A stretch of 64,000 bases of DNA, taken from Primula veris (taxonomy: Eukaryota; Streptophyta; Magnoliopsida; Ericales; Primulaceae). The translations under genes and the position numbers were made by a program. Of the stretch, positions 12,711 to 25,367 are shown piece by piece (position 1 is the first letter of the stretch; each line of letters opens with the position of its first letter). The notes under the pieces are model-generated. The model was not told the origin of the DNA and did not search any database. It worked only from the letters and a program-made list of their open reading frames with translations. Location: assembly GCA_963682055.1 (NCBI GenBank), contig OY821744.1, forward strand, positions 22,048,967 to 22,112,966, written 5' to 3'.

Positions 12711-13742
12711 TGGATCCACATTTGTTAGTGTTGTATTGCAATTTCAGAGATCATAGGGTTCCTTTCACTGTACAGAATAACACGTGTTATGTTGATCTTG
12801 TTAGTGTGTGATAGATTTAATATTAATCCGAATGGTGTTTCTCTTAGCTATTTGGTTCGATCGGATGAGAGGATCATTAGAGATACAACAATGAGTTTAC
12901 TAATATGCATGTGAGCATAATGACATTTTTAACCGTAATGGGGAAGATGATTTAATTTTTTGTGATGATGTACTTACTTTTTGGACTTCTCAAGCAACCG
13001 GTGTGAGTATGTGTTAACCTGAGTTTGATTAGTGTAAGTCTTGCAATTGGTCATGTTTTTTATGGAGGGGTAAATATGTTTAGCTCTGCCTACCGTAAGT
13101 ATTGTGTATACTAAGGTCATACATTTTGTAAGGCCAGGGGTCTTACGAGATGCTGCTGGTATGTGAAAACTAATTATAGAAGCAGGGATAGATAGTTTGC
13201 CATTAGCTGGTTTAACTCGGTTCATACATGTAAGAGTATGTGACCAATAGATCCTAATAAGCAACTCAACAATTTGCTTATGCCGGATTGTGTTATGGAT
13301 ATTGTTAAAGACCATCATAAATACTTTACGTCTTCTGTTATTTCACGCGAGTACGAGCTTAATGTTTCGTATTATAAAGCATGAGACAAAGTTAAGAAGG
13401 CAAAGTTTATGAATTTTGGAGATGTTTGGGATACTTAATGAACTCGAGTGGTAATTAGAGGCTCTAAACGAGACAAATCCTAGGACACGTGTTGTTTTAG
13501 AATTGAAGGATGAGACCAGCAGTACGAGAGGACATTCACAGTGATTTTTTTTCTTCATATTGTGCGTGTAGTGAAGGATTTTAACATGTTCGCCCCTTGT
13601 TTTTTATAGATGACACTTTTTAAAGGGCAATTTCAAGGATATGTTTCTTTCTGCCACTGATAATAATGTAAACAAAGGCCTCTATCAGCTTGCTTCCGTT
13701 GTCATTGATGTGAAAAACATTGTTAGTTCGGAGTGGTTTTGA
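12711..13742 (+). pseudogene. Decayed MULE (MuDR-type) transposase fragment
   Basis: Plus-strand translation in shifting frames gives MULE-like blocks in the right order. The N-terminal part begins at ATGGATCC (12711). A central block around 13210-13440 contains PIDPNKQLN, VMDIVKDHHKYFTSS, YELNVSYYKA and FGDVWDT, which match the segment before the DDE domain. At 13608-13740 the frame reads DDTFLKGNFKDMF then NKGLYQLASVVIDV and SSEWF, the start of the MULE DDE domain. Many stops and frameshifts are present, and no later catalytic residues, SWIM zinc finger or terminal repeats were found. It is unrelated in sequence detail to the intact MULE at 30.7-37.1 kb. Confidence 0.75.
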
Positions 13743-15339
13743 TACAAATACAATTGAAAACTGATAATCAAGAACGACTGTCTGCTGACTTTGCTCTCAC
13801 ACAAGCACTCAGGCTTGTTGGAGTGTATGGCCCGTGTTTTACCCGATTATGTTCATTGTTTATAGCATAGACATGCAAATGCTCCATAGACATGAAAACT
13901 AAATAAACGGTGTACTATCAAGATTTATGACTAGTTTTAAACTAAGAATTATAATTCTTTGTGAATAAATGAATAATTAATGATATGGTATTAGGTTGAA
14001 TTTTCTAGTATACTCTAAATTTTTTAAGTGGTATACTGTTTAATCGCTTTATAATATACAATTTGAAATTTAATATCCAATAATTTTATCATGTTGATTG
14101 GTTTCCCAAAAAGTATTAATCAACTTATATTTTGAAAAGGTAAGGATAACGACAAGTATGACTGGTTATATTTTGAGAATTTAATGCAAGTATAATTTTA
14201 TAATTTTATGTTTAATTAACTAAAGACTAAAAGTAAATGAAAATGATAGACTAACACTTTTAGCTAAATAAGTACATGAAGGAGTAGGAACCGAATTTTT
14301 TTTCCTATTTAGAATTATGTTCGCTCTTTGATCTTAGTTGAACTATTAAACTAAACATATAAAAATAAAAATAATATGTTAGATTGATTTTCGAAACACA
14401 TAACACACATGTCAAACATTTTTGTTTAGTTTATCTAACAAAAAAATGGTGCAATATATAAAGAAACAATAGATTGCATACAAAAATTGGAATATAAGTA
14501 CCAATTATAAAAATCATGGAATATAAGCACTATTGGCTTTTTTAATAATACATTACTCTTGTTAAACTGCTAAGATTTTTAGAATTTAGTTCGTGTACAG
14601 TTATAACAACTAGTCATATTTTAATTTTAATTTAATTTACTAAGTCATTTTCTAAAATAATTAATAAGCATAAAGAATCATTGTATACAAAAGTGAAAAA
14701 ATATATGAAAGTATAGTATACTAAAATGAAACTATCATAAGTTTGATGAGTGTATTTTGGTACTTTAATTATTAAATTAGACAGAAGTATACTAATCAAG
14801 ACAAATTTTTTAGTTCAGTATACTAATTGAAAAAAATAATTGTTCAGTATAATAAACCGAAATGTGTTAATAGTTAAATATAATAAATATAAATTATCTC
14901 ATTTTTCCCATGTACACACTGAGGGCCACTTGTGTGGGGATTGTAGTGAGTGAATTGTAGGCCAATACCTGTAAGCATTACTAATTAATAGAATGTATCA
15001 TTTTTAAAATACTAATTACAAATAGTACTACTTGCCCATAATTAACAAAACACCTTTGAACAAACAAATTTCACCCAACAACTTTAACCAACATCAATGA
15101 ACAGTCTCCGACGTTGACCGTCGTTCCTGACGACTAGTGTTGACCAAAATTTAAAATATATGTAAAATGTGTACAAAAATCCATAAAATTTGTCAAAAAG
15201 ATACTTTTAAAAGAATCTCAAAAAATTTTAAAAAAAAAGGAAATTCCAGATTTTTTTTTTTAGAAATTAAAAAATTTTCAAAAAAAAATTTAATTAAATT
15301 TTTTTTTATATTTTCTTAAAGAAATACACAAAAAATTTA
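13743..15339. other. AT-rich intergenic DNA
   Basis: No gene, RNA or bounded element recognised. Confidence 0.4.
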
Positions 15340-15960
15340 AAAGAATCCAAAAAAAAACATGGTAATATAACGGACAGTCTAATACAAATATAGCAATATA
15401 ATAGATAGTCTAATTGACTATCTAATATAAAAATGATAGTAATATAATGTAAAAATGACAGTCTAATACAAATAATAGAGAAAATTTAAAAAACAAATGC
15501 AAAAAAAATATGATTGTCTAATACAAAAATGACAATCTAATAGACATACATAAATGACCGTCTAATACACATAAAAAAATGACACTATAATAATAAAAAA
15601 AGAAAGACAACCTAATAAAAAACTGGCAATCTAATACAAAATTAACATTCTATTGGGCATACGAAAATGATAGTTCAATACAAAAAATGACAGTGTAATA
15701 GACGTAAAGAAAATGACAGTCTAATGGATATAAAAAATAAGATTTTAATGAACATACTAATAGACAATCAAATACACTAATAAGGAATCTAATGGATATC
15801 AAAAATAAGATTTTAATGGACATACTAATAGACAATCAAATACACTAATGAGAAATTTAAATGACACTCTAATGGATAGTCTACTAATAAAAAAGACAAA
15901 AGAAGACCACAAAACTGAAATGGACATTCTAATATTTGTAAACATTCTAATGTTATAAAA
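15340..15960. repeat. Degenerate short-unit array (GACAGTCTAATA-like)
   Basis: About 600 bp is built from degenerate copies of a roughly 20 bp unit resembling AAAAATGACAGTCTAATACA. Variants include GACAATCTAATAGAC and ATGGATATAAAAAATAAGA. A longer internal duplication involves ATGGATAT, AAAATAAGATTTTAATG and ACATACTAATAGACAATCAA around 15724-15776 and 15792-15842. The open frame on the minus strand here is a product of the repeat, not a gene. Confidence 0.7.
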
Positions 15961-17650
15961 CAAGCAAAAATTTCCCAAAAGTTCTTTTATATGTGTCTAT
16001 AAACTATGTGGGTCCAAAACAGTATATTAAAAACGTTGATACTCGATAAGTTTAAAATTTAAAAAATAAATTGTCTAGCCAAAAGCTCAAAAAACTAAAA
16101 AAAACTGCGTTTTCACGTGTGAATACTTAAAAACCACGCATTAAAACTCAAAAAACTTAAGCTTTAAAAAAAAAATCTAACAAAAAAATATATAGTGTCA
16201 TAAATTGGTACAAAAGTAAGAGGAACTCGATAGCCCGTTGTTATATTAGACATATTCATAATTAAAATATGCTAATATTAGTTATTCAGATTGTTTTGAA
16301 TAAATTATTTCCATGTATTTCATAGTTATTGAATCTATATCAACCGCACCACTTTCCTTACATTTTCCTCATATATAAGTTAATTATCATCATTTTTATA
16401 TTTTTAGGATAACAGTTTAACTTTATACATTTTTCAGCTTCTCTATCAAATTTCTTATCATAACTAAATATTACTATATTTTATTATACTTCTATCAAAT
16501 TTTTTCAACCCAATTTAATTTAATAGAGTAACCACATTAAATAACTTACAAGTTTTCTCGTATTTAAAGTAAAAAGTACAATTTTACAACTTATAAGTAA
16601 ACGTTCTGGTTTATACAAATTATCAGTTTTTTTTTTTTTTTTTTTATCAATTTCTCTATCAAAACTATACAACTCATCTTTTTGTTATTTTATTAATTTA
16701 TATGTGAAAACTACAAATAAATGTGAGAGAATAAAAGAAAAAAATAAGAAAGAGAAATTATTATTTTAATTATAAGGGAACATCTTGATCCCTTATATTT
16801 GAGTTATATTTGAGTTTATGTATATTTAAGGTAATGGATAAGTAAACTGATGCATGTACAATTTTAGAACAATCTCCTTATATTTAAGGTAAATTAGTCA
16901 TATAAGGGAACTGATACGCTTGCTCACATGTTTCTAGTAAATCTGTAGATCTTATGCTTTTGGCGTCGACGCTTAAAAGTTCTCCTAAAACGATTCAACA
17001 GTGATTTAATGTTTTAAAACATTGGCCCAAATGTATTATTTTAACTACATTCTAGTGATAATGACTTTGTACTATTACAATACTCAAGGTTATGTTATAT
17101 TTAATAAATAAACACATGAACACATCTGAAATTAACTTAATTTTCTAGAATTCTAAATTGAGGTCCCTGTCAAATCTATAGCTAAGATTTTGGACCAATG
17201 TTTTAAAGCGCTAAATCATCGCTGAAGCATTTCTCCGAAAACCCATTTCGAAAACGGAAACGGTACTACCTCAAAACGGAAATATTTCCGAAATGTTTCG
17301 AAAACTTAAGTGAAACATTGTAAAATATTAAATAATTCTTTTTCATAACTCTAATAATATGAAAAATATACTTTACTAGCTAGAACTTTAAAGAAGTTTT
17401 TACAATACAATTTTTGTAAAAAAAATGCATTACAACATTATAAAATCATGTTAATAATATAGAATATATAATATATAGATAATCTATTTGTTTAGTTACT
17501 CAAATCTTAGCTATTATATCTCGTGAAATATAAAAAATAGTCTTTTTCAGATTATTATTATAGAATCCTTAGATTCATATAAGTTTAATAAAAGTGTAAC
17601 ATATATTTTATCTTAATTTTTTAACTATATTGGCGTTTCCTGTTTCTCAA
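15961..17650. other. AT-rich intergenic DNA, possible MITE ends
   Basis: No gene was recognised. A 17-nt T run lies at about 16627-16645. CCAATGTTTTAAA-type sequences occur in opposite orientation at about 17015-17030 (as the complement) and 17193-17205, each followed by weakly similar sequence. They might be the ends of a small decayed element, but no target duplication was found. Confidence 0.35.
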
Positions 17651-20600
17651 AAAAAATTAGGCTACATTGCCCTTTCGTTCCTTAAGTTGGAAACTATGTT
17701 TAGGGTTTCGATACAAACCCTCCGCCACCATTGATGAAGCCGGAGAGAGGAGGCGAAGAGAGAGCAGCGATGAGCTCACCACCATGGCCCCACAATCCAT
17801 CATAGACCATGGACGAATACCACAACTATGAGCAGATCTAGGTCTGCCGCAATGGACGATACATCGCAGTGACGATCTCACCACTGTGAAGAGAGACCAC
17901 TTTCTGATCAATTGAATCGGGGATCTTTTAGCTCAATTTATCCAAGTTTTGGTGAGGGAGCAACCTCATTATTCACCTTGAAATGGTCAAAATATGCAGA
18001 CTTTCGTACTTTTCGTGGATGATTAGATCCAATAACTAGGGGTCTATGGTTCAGTCCACCATAGATCGTCACTAGAGAGAGGTTTAGAGAGAGACAAAGT
18101 GGAGATGAAGTAGAGAGAGATATGTTAGGAAATACACTTAAAAAACATATTGTTTATAGTTTAGTATTTTTCTTATCAGACGTTATTACATTTTTATGAG
18201 ATTTTATATTAGCAAACTGTTATTTGTTTTATTTATTAATGTACAAATAAGTATCTAATCTTATATTTCGAAAATATTCTAATGTGTAGAGTATGATTTA
18301 CAAACATAAGATTAGACTATCAGTTCTTATATAATATAAGTAAATGTTTACAACTTTAGACGAAAATGGACATATCATCAGTAAAGTTGTCATATATAAT
18401 TTTAGTAGTTATGTCTTAACTATAAATAATGAAGTATTCAAACTTTATATACGTGTACACTTTGTGTGTATTAAATACGACTAACTCAAGATAATAATTC
18501 TTGTGCCGACTAGAAATAATTATTTATGCCTTTTGATCATGGAAAATGTTTATTATCTTAATCTGAATATTATTAATGTGACATGTGTATTTAATGTTTT
18601 TCGTTTTGATTCATAAAAGAGTGAGACTATTTATTAATCAATAAACTTAGTGAGTTTGATAATACTATTATTTATAAGGTGTATATTATTAATTGAAGCA
18701 ATCCACATCTCAATCAATGAGATTGATTATACCCCCTAAGAGCTTATAAGTTTTTGACTGTATTAAATTGTGCAGGTGGATTAATAATCCGATACGTCAA
18801 ATAAGTTAAGCGGTACTGTTAGGAATATAACATGTTTATTAAATAGAAATTTGTGGCGATTTAATTTAATAAACGGCTTTAATTTAATAAACGACTATAT
18901 CTTAAATCTTAATGTGGGGAGTAATATACACGTTTGATAATATGAACGAATTTTATTCTAGAAGATTCGGAATTAAAGAGAGGGATTTCACTTAGAGTTA
19001 TTTAGTGGAATAAACTCTAACTTAATCAGATAAGAAATAATCGAGGTTGATAAGTTCAAGTTCGATTCTGATTAGATAAGTTGTACCTTATTCAACCTAT
19101 CTCGTCCCTAGTGTATCCTTTATATAAACGTGCTTCATATCATAATTATAGGCACAATTCATTGTATATGTTTTAGTGAGAGGGACCATTTTATTTCAAG
19201 AAGCAAGACGTTTTAGCAGGAATACGATTGAAGATCCGATTTGCTTTCAGAAAGACAAAACCGACCTCACTGTAAGCTTCAAAATATATATGGTAAAACA
19301 TAAACAGTTTTAATAATCAGATAATAAACTTATATACTTTAATCAGCAATTCTGGGCATTTTTTTCCCTGCTTAAAATTTTCAAAATAGAGGGAGGATTC
19401 AGATTATGAGGCGGTGCCGATGCTGTCACCGTCGCCAACGAACTGTAGTGACGAATAGGAGAACTATGGTGTAGGCAGTGGCCTATGTTTCCTAAAGAGA
19501 GAAAGTAAAGTGTAAAGTAGTGTAAAACAGAATTAGACCACTTTATATATTTATTTAATGGTACCAAAACCCATTTAAGATTTTCTAAAAGACACGTTCT
19601 CGTAATTTTTTTTTTCATATGAGTAAAAGATAGTTATTATTGCAAATAACGGGTAAAAATACAGGGTTCAGATGCCCCTGTAACAGACTCCAAGTAGCTA
19701 AGTAAAAATAACCAATACAAAAACATTGAGAGTGCCCGAAATCATTCTACTCAGGTACTACCACCCAAATCTATCATCAGTAAAGCAAAAATACACCAAA
19801 AGAGAGAAACATACACACTAAAATCATCTCAACTATCAAACTAAAAAGCTCTGTCAAGTGCGTCAGTCGAAGCAGAGCATCAAATGAACAAAACATAGCA
19901 TGTAGACCATAATGGGGGTAGGGCGGCCAAATAACCACTCATACTTAAAACATAACCCTCAAAGCTCCAAGTGTAAACGCCCAACTAGACAAGCTCAAAT
20001 GAATAGCAATAGTTGGGATGAAATTAGAATATACGTAACAATTCAAATAGGTATATAAAATAATAATATAATACCCAAATCCGATATACAAGTCAAAAGG
20101 CTCTACTCAGTACTAGCAAAATTTACAATATTTCGTCAAACAAAGGAGAGCACATGACATACCATACTGGGTAGAGAAAAGGCACGGTTAGATATTGAAT
20201 CTATGACCGGGGTGTCAACACACTAAATAACCCGAGCAAACATGCCAACTAATTTATTCGAGCCCCAAGAACCCAAGAACACCCCGATCGAGCACCTTTC
20301 CTAAAGTAAAGCTATCCGCGTCTACTCCGATAGGGACTCATTATAACATGACTACAACCAAAATGACCAATTCATCCGCAATCGAATATAAATATCGCTA
20401 ACATATATCATATCTCCATAAAAATATGTTTAATAGTCCAAAATAAACTAACTCACCTGACCTATCGAGCAGTAACCAAACAAACCAAATGAAACAACCC
20501 AAAAATCATACCCATACCACAGTCGTGCGGTTCCAATGCTTCTGCTTCCCGAGCCAAACCATAACCCTAACTTGTGCCGCAACCATGACTAGGGTATGAG

Positions 20601-20655
20601 GTTAACACGTCCCAAGGAGACTTCACGAAACAAATCCAAATTTGTTGCGAGCAAC
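17651..20655. other. Intergenic with possible LTR remnants
   Basis: No gene is supported. 17650-18130 is G+C-richer than its surroundings and has GAGAGA-rich stretches but no recognisable product. TGTTAGGAA occurs at 18125 and 18819. The second begins a stretch with a TATA-like CCTTTATATAAACG near 19118, compatible with an old solo Copia LTR, but no matching end or target duplication was established. Confidence 0.35.
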
Positions 20656-21846
20656 TGTTGGCCTCAATGGAGAAACCTAGAGGGAGGGGGTGTGAATAGG
20701 TTTATCAAAAACTTTTATTCTTTTGTGGAAAACCCCACTCTATTTGTTTTGTAAAAACTCTACCTTAATCTAAACAACTATCTAATATATATCTATATAT
20801 GTGGCAGTTAGATCGATTACAGCTATCGACGTAACGATTAGATCAAGAGTGAAATGATCTAGACGTTTGCTTCTGTTTCAGATCTCTTTTGTACAAAGGC
20901 AGGTCACAGATATATATATGTATATATAACAATAAATATATGTAGAGGTAGATAAGTAATTACAATAATGTAAAATGCAAGAAAGTAAAGGACACAAGTC
21001 CTATCCCTAAGACTACGTTATGTCCCCAATTCACGGCGGATCTTGAGATTTTATTAATCTTCCTTCAAGGGCAGCGTACCCTACAACTTCTCTTCATTAA
21101 GGCAGAGATACCACTTACAAAAGTTTTTCCTTAAAAGGGAAAATCAACCCTTACGCTAAACAAAAAGCACTTAGCAAGGCGATTATAGCAGATTTACAAT
21201 GAATTGAAATATCTCGACTCGTTGATTGAAACACAAATATTATAAATCAATCAAGATTTTACAACCACTCAAACTCTCTAGAAAAATATGTATATCAAGT
21301 ATATGGAGAGTTTGGATCAATCGTCGAAGGATTTACGAATGGATATTTGGCTTCGAAGGATTGAAAATAAGCAAGCTTTGAAAGATTTAAACTTGGGCTT
21401 GTTTGCTCTGAAGTGATGTGTTGAAATGTGAATGGGAAGGCTTCTATTTATACTGTTGGAGTGGATATGACCGTTATTATTTGAAATTCAAAATTTCAGA
21501 GGATTCTAATCGGCTGGGTTACAATCTAATCGGCTGGATTGTGTACATTTGGTCTAACAGCTAGGTGATTTGAAAGTTGAATATTTCACGCCTTGATGGT
21601 CCAAATATTACATAATATTCACCTTAATGATCCTCTGATCGCGTAGAATATCCTCCAACATTCTAGAACCATTTTTGAATTTATAATCGACTAGACCAGA
21701 GTCTTCAAAAATCGGTGCTGACTTTTTCATATATACACAATCTAATCGGTTAGATTACAGCCCAATCGGTTGGATTAGTCTGTATATTGGATTATCGCTT
21801 TGGTCCTTTGAGTTTGATCTTTTCCATTACATTTCATATATATACG
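20656..21846 (-). repeat. Copia-type LTR fragment with AATCGGYT motif cluster
   Basis: The plus strand starts TGTTGGCCTCAATGG and then has CCTAGAGGGAGGGGGTG followed by TGAATAGG. This resembles the start of the young Copia-2 LTR (TGTTGGCCCG, then CCTTAGAGGGGGGGTGAATA). A minus-strand TATA box, GTATAAATAG, lies at 21444-21453, and GGATATGACCGTT next to it also occurs beside the Copia-2 TATA box. Upstream of the TATA box are four copies of an AATCGGYTRGATT-like dyad (21506-21540 and 21742-21776). CTCCCCCTTAAG at 21848-21859 would be the complement of a polypurine tract. The right end and target duplication are not secure. Confidence 0.6.
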
Positions 21847-21860
21847 ACTCCCCCTTAAGT

Positions 21861-22848
21861 GTGTAATTTTTACGCACAAAAAGACCTCGCAATAGTATGA
21901 GTACAATTGCAATATAAACCTTGGAAGTTCAAGTTCGTTTCACAGAGAACTAACCAAGTTCAATATTAGTCGTTTAATTACCTAGATTTTGGCTTTTAAT
22001 CACTTTTTATCTAATTATCAACCAATATATTTCTACTAACTAAATCAATTTACTAAACAATATGTGAGGGTCGTAAATCCTAACAATGTTATATTTAGCA
22101 AATTACGGTTATGTTTTCGATTAAAAGAGTTTTCCTAACTATTATATATTGCGAATTAAGAGTCGTCAATTCCTAAACATGCAAAGATATATAAAGTTGT
22201 ACTAATTGAAACAATATCATACCAAAGGGGAAAACCAGCAACAAGTACTAAAAAGATGATAATAAACAGCAAATAAAAGTACTTATCATTGGAAGCCTTG
22301 GCGGTAATCTCTAAAAATGATAAAAGTATCTCAAAATATATTATAAAAAGAAGAATTCTAGAGAGATGTTCAACCTCCAATTGAGCTCTGAAAAAAAAAT
22401 GAATACTGAAAAGTGTATGTGTTTTTCGGAATAAAAAGGGTATATATCCCAAAACTTAACAAACTTATCCTTCTAACTTTTAAAATTTGAACTGACTTGA
22501 CCGGTCAGAGCCTAACCGGTCAGACTGATCGGTCAGGTTGGCTTTTAGAATGTTCTTCGCTTTGACTCCTTTGGTCTTCACTTTGGTTCGTTTTGTAATT
22601 TCTTTGGGGATGATTTGAGACCATTTATCTTATGGTTTCTTCTATTTTGATTCTTTCTTGGGTCTCCTTACGTCCTTGTCTCGTTTTTATGCTAATTCCG
22701 TGATTTTTCCTGTAAAAATGCAAAATAGTGCTAATAAACCGAAAAAATGACGAAAAACACTATGGCTTAAACATGCCAAAATGACAACGAAACAAAGCTA
22801 ATATATATCATTTTTACACATGAAAATGATCATTTCGTGGTCTAATCA
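21861..22848 (-). repeat. Probable LTR with GAYCGGTC cluster
   Basis: This runs from TGTGTAATTTTTACGC to TGGTCTAATCA and is followed by TACCCCCCAACTAGCTC, the complement of a polypurine tract. That fits a minus-strand LTR, probably gypsy-like. A minus-strand TATA-like GATATATACC lies at about 22439-22448. Three GAYCGGTC or AACCGGTC dyads (22499-22506, 22514-22521, 22527-22534) lie about 50 bp upstream of it. No second LTR or 5 bp duplication was found, and the boundaries are approximate. Confidence 0.45.
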
Positions 22849-24109
22849 TACCCCCCAACTAGCTCAATGCTCGTCTCGAGCGTTGAAAGCGATAACAAGC
22901 AAATATAAGTTCATTGGTTTTTTTCATTTAAAATTCTTCCAAGTTGTTTTTGTACTAACTAGATTAAACTAAAAACAATAAAAGATAAAAGATAAACCAC
23001 TGTTGTAGAAAACACGATTGCATTTAGGATATGCAACAAGCCGTTAAACCGTTTAAGTGTAAAAGGATGAGTTTTGTCTCATGAGGGTTTACTACAACGA
23101 CGCCCACAAGCATATTACTTTTTAAGTTACTAGGCTCTCCCTTATATGAGTAAAACATTAAACAAACAAGGGATACGATACAAAGAGTACGACCACTAAA
23201 AGAAATTGAGGCGGGAAAAACAAGTATAAAAATCAACTAGAACACGCCCTTATGATTAGCCGAATTTACTACTAACTAGCAATTAAATAGAGTACTCCTA
23301 TTTGCCTCGTACACATCTGCCACACCAGTCAATCACTCAAAACTCTCCTTCGACTTCTTGGTGCTCGTCGGGGGTTGATATGGCTTATTAAATCTACCTA
23401 TACGTTCGCTAGACTCCTAATGGTCAAGTATTCTATGTTGGTGAAGTTTCATTAAGTTAAATTATATATGTTTTGTTATTTATCAAAACTTTCGTTAATT
23501 ATAAATAAGTGCACAAATTATCGTTAATTACAAAGAGGTTCAACAACCCTAATGCTCCATTCGTATGTGGGATAGAAAAGAGGTGAAATAGATCTAAGAA
23601 ACGGTTTCTAACCCGTTGCGTATACATATATATTCGGGTTAGGTGAGAATGGGTGTAAGGTAAAAAATGGTAGATACGATGGAGGTGGGAAGTGGGTATA
23701 GAATGAGGGAGAAGAAAAAGGCGGTAGCGCTGATAAGGGTGATATGAAGGACGACATTAGTAATGCAACGAGGAGGCAGCATATGAATGGGAGGGAGAAG
23801 GAGGCGGTGGTGCAGGTTTTGAAGAGAGAAAGGGTGGCGGCGGCACAGATCTAAGTTAGTTTGGCGACATGGAAATAGGTAGTTGTGAACGAATGTGAAA
23901 TGTGTGGATTTGGGTAGGTGGGGGTAAGTATATACGGCGGTGGAATCAGTGACGAAACCATGAAGTCTATATGGAAGAGGCCGAAATACTAAATAATTTT
24001 TTTCATAAGCTATATGATTATTTTTTCCGTAATATAGGAGGGGTCGTTTGGAGATTTTGATCGAAATAAATATGAAAATTTTACTTTTTCGGTAATTTTG
24101 TACAAAATT
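22849..24109. other. Intergenic, no gene seen
   Basis: The first 100 bases look like the internal side of the preceding LTR. The rest has no recognisable coding region. 23640-23960 is relatively purine- and G-rich. Confidence 0.4.
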
Positions 24110-24145
24110 GGGGGGGGGGGGGGGGGGGGGGGGGAGGGGGGGGGG
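24110..24145. repeat. Poly-G tract (25 G, A, 10 G)
   Basis: The plus strand has 25 consecutive G residues (24110-24134), one A, then 10 more G (24136-24145), in an otherwise AT-rich region. The sequence could form G-quadruplexes. Its exact length should be treated cautiously because such runs are hard to sequence. Confidence 0.85.
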
Positions 24146-24248
24146 ATGTGTGGTTGTGTGAGGTAGGTTTAGTTTTGAGGGAGAGAGCCTTTATTTTTCT
24201 AACTACTTGATCGAAGAAACCGTAAGTTATAACTGAAAAGATTAGTAA

Positions 24249-24848
24249 GAGCATCCACAGTAGTTTTGTTAACTTTTAAATATTAAATAGTGACACATCA
24301 TCGTTTAAAAAGATGTTAAATGACACATATGCATCTTAAATTTAATAAGCATATTAGTTTCAAGTTAACAATTTTATCAATTTTTAATTAACAATTTCTC
24401 TTTTATTTTACTGGTCACTATTCTTATGGGAAAAATTTATAGGATATAATAATGTTAGAGCATCTCCAATAATGTTGTTATTTCTATTGTTAAGTAAAAT
24501 AGTTAATTAACAGTGCATTTTTTTATCTCTATTAGTTACGTTAAAGTATGTGTTATCTTTATAAATGTTAAAAATGTTGTTAAAGTTAACAATATTTGTA
24601 ATGTTTGTAACTGCTGATGTGACAAACACAACTCACGATCAACGTTATTATCTCCTATAAATTCTCCCCATAAAAATAGTGACCAATAAAATAAAAGAAA
24701 AATACTTAATTAAAATTTGATAACATTGTTAACGTGAAACTAATGTGGTTATTAAATTTAAAATGTCTATGTGTCATTTAACAACTTTTTAAACGATAAC
24801 GTGTCATTACTTAACATTAAAAAGTTAACAAAACTATTGTGGATGCTC
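24249..24848. mobile_element. Foldback MITE A (GAGCATCCACA ends)
   Basis: The left arm starts GAGCATCCACAGTAGTTTTG at 24249. The right arm ends with its imperfect complement CAAAACTATTGTGGATGCTC at 24848. The arms stay complementary for roughly 200 bp each. Flanks are TAA and TTA, so a target duplication is not exact. Part of element B (24458-24640) lies between the arms. Confidence 0.7.
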
Positions 24849-25036
24849 TTAATTATGGGGTGTGTTTATCATGTCAACAATTACAAACATTAAAAACATT
24901 GTTAATTTTAACAATTTTTTTAATATTTATAAAGATAACACATAATTTAACGTAACTAATGGAGATAAAAAAATATATTATTAGCTAAATATTTTAGTTA
25001 ACAGTAGAAATAACAATACTATTTAAGGAGATGATT
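24458..25036. mobile_element. Foldback MITE B, interlaced with MITE A
   Basis: The left arm starts GAGCATCTCCAATAATG at 24458. The right arm ends near 25036 with the imperfect complement, GGAGATGATT. Both arms contain the ATAAAGATAACACATA-type block in opposite orientations. The right arm of MITE A lies inside this element, so the arms are ordered A, B, A', B' rather than simply nested. Confidence 0.6.
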
Positions 25037-25114
25037 TAATACTAAAATCCAATAAGTACCTATACCTTTTAACTTTTTTGATTTGATTGCATCTATAATG
25101 TTATACTTTGTAAA

Positions 25115-25266
25115 ATTATAACCACTATATTAGCCGGCCTGCGGACCACAGTTTTTGGAGCTTACGAAAGGGTCATGAGGGCCACTTGTATATGCGTTTT
25201 TTTATTTACAAACACTATACTGGCCAGCCTGCCGGCCACACATTTTTTGGCTCAGGAAAGGGACAT
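25115..25266 (+). promoter_or_regulatory. Duplicated upstream block of the protease inhibitor gene
   Basis: Two imperfect direct copies lie about 86 bp apart, at 25117-25176 and 25203-25266. Both read ACACTATAYTRGCCRGCCTGC-like, then GCCACA or GACCACA, then a T run, then GAAAGGGWCAT. They end about 50 bp before the TATA box and could be duplicated cis elements. Function is inference. Confidence 0.5.
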
Positions 25267-25316
25267 ATTAATTAATTATGAAAAAGTGGGATAAAAAAAT
25301 ACATATATATTTTGCC

Positions 25317-25324
25317 TATATAAA
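25317..25324 (+). promoter_or_regulatory. TATA box of the protease inhibitor gene
   Basis: TATATAAA lies 44 bases before the start codon at 25368. Transcription starting about 30 bases downstream would leave a very short leader of roughly 15-20 nt. Confidence 0.7.
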
Positions 25325-25367
25325 TGGATAATGTAAACAAGGAGTTATAGGTGATTGTAGACTTGTA

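Noticed and set aside
22156..22452. 98-aa hydrophobic minus-strand frame resembling a membrane peptide
   Set aside because: It lies within a probable LTR in AT-rich DNA, where T-rich codons give hydrophobic frames by composition. No family match was seen.
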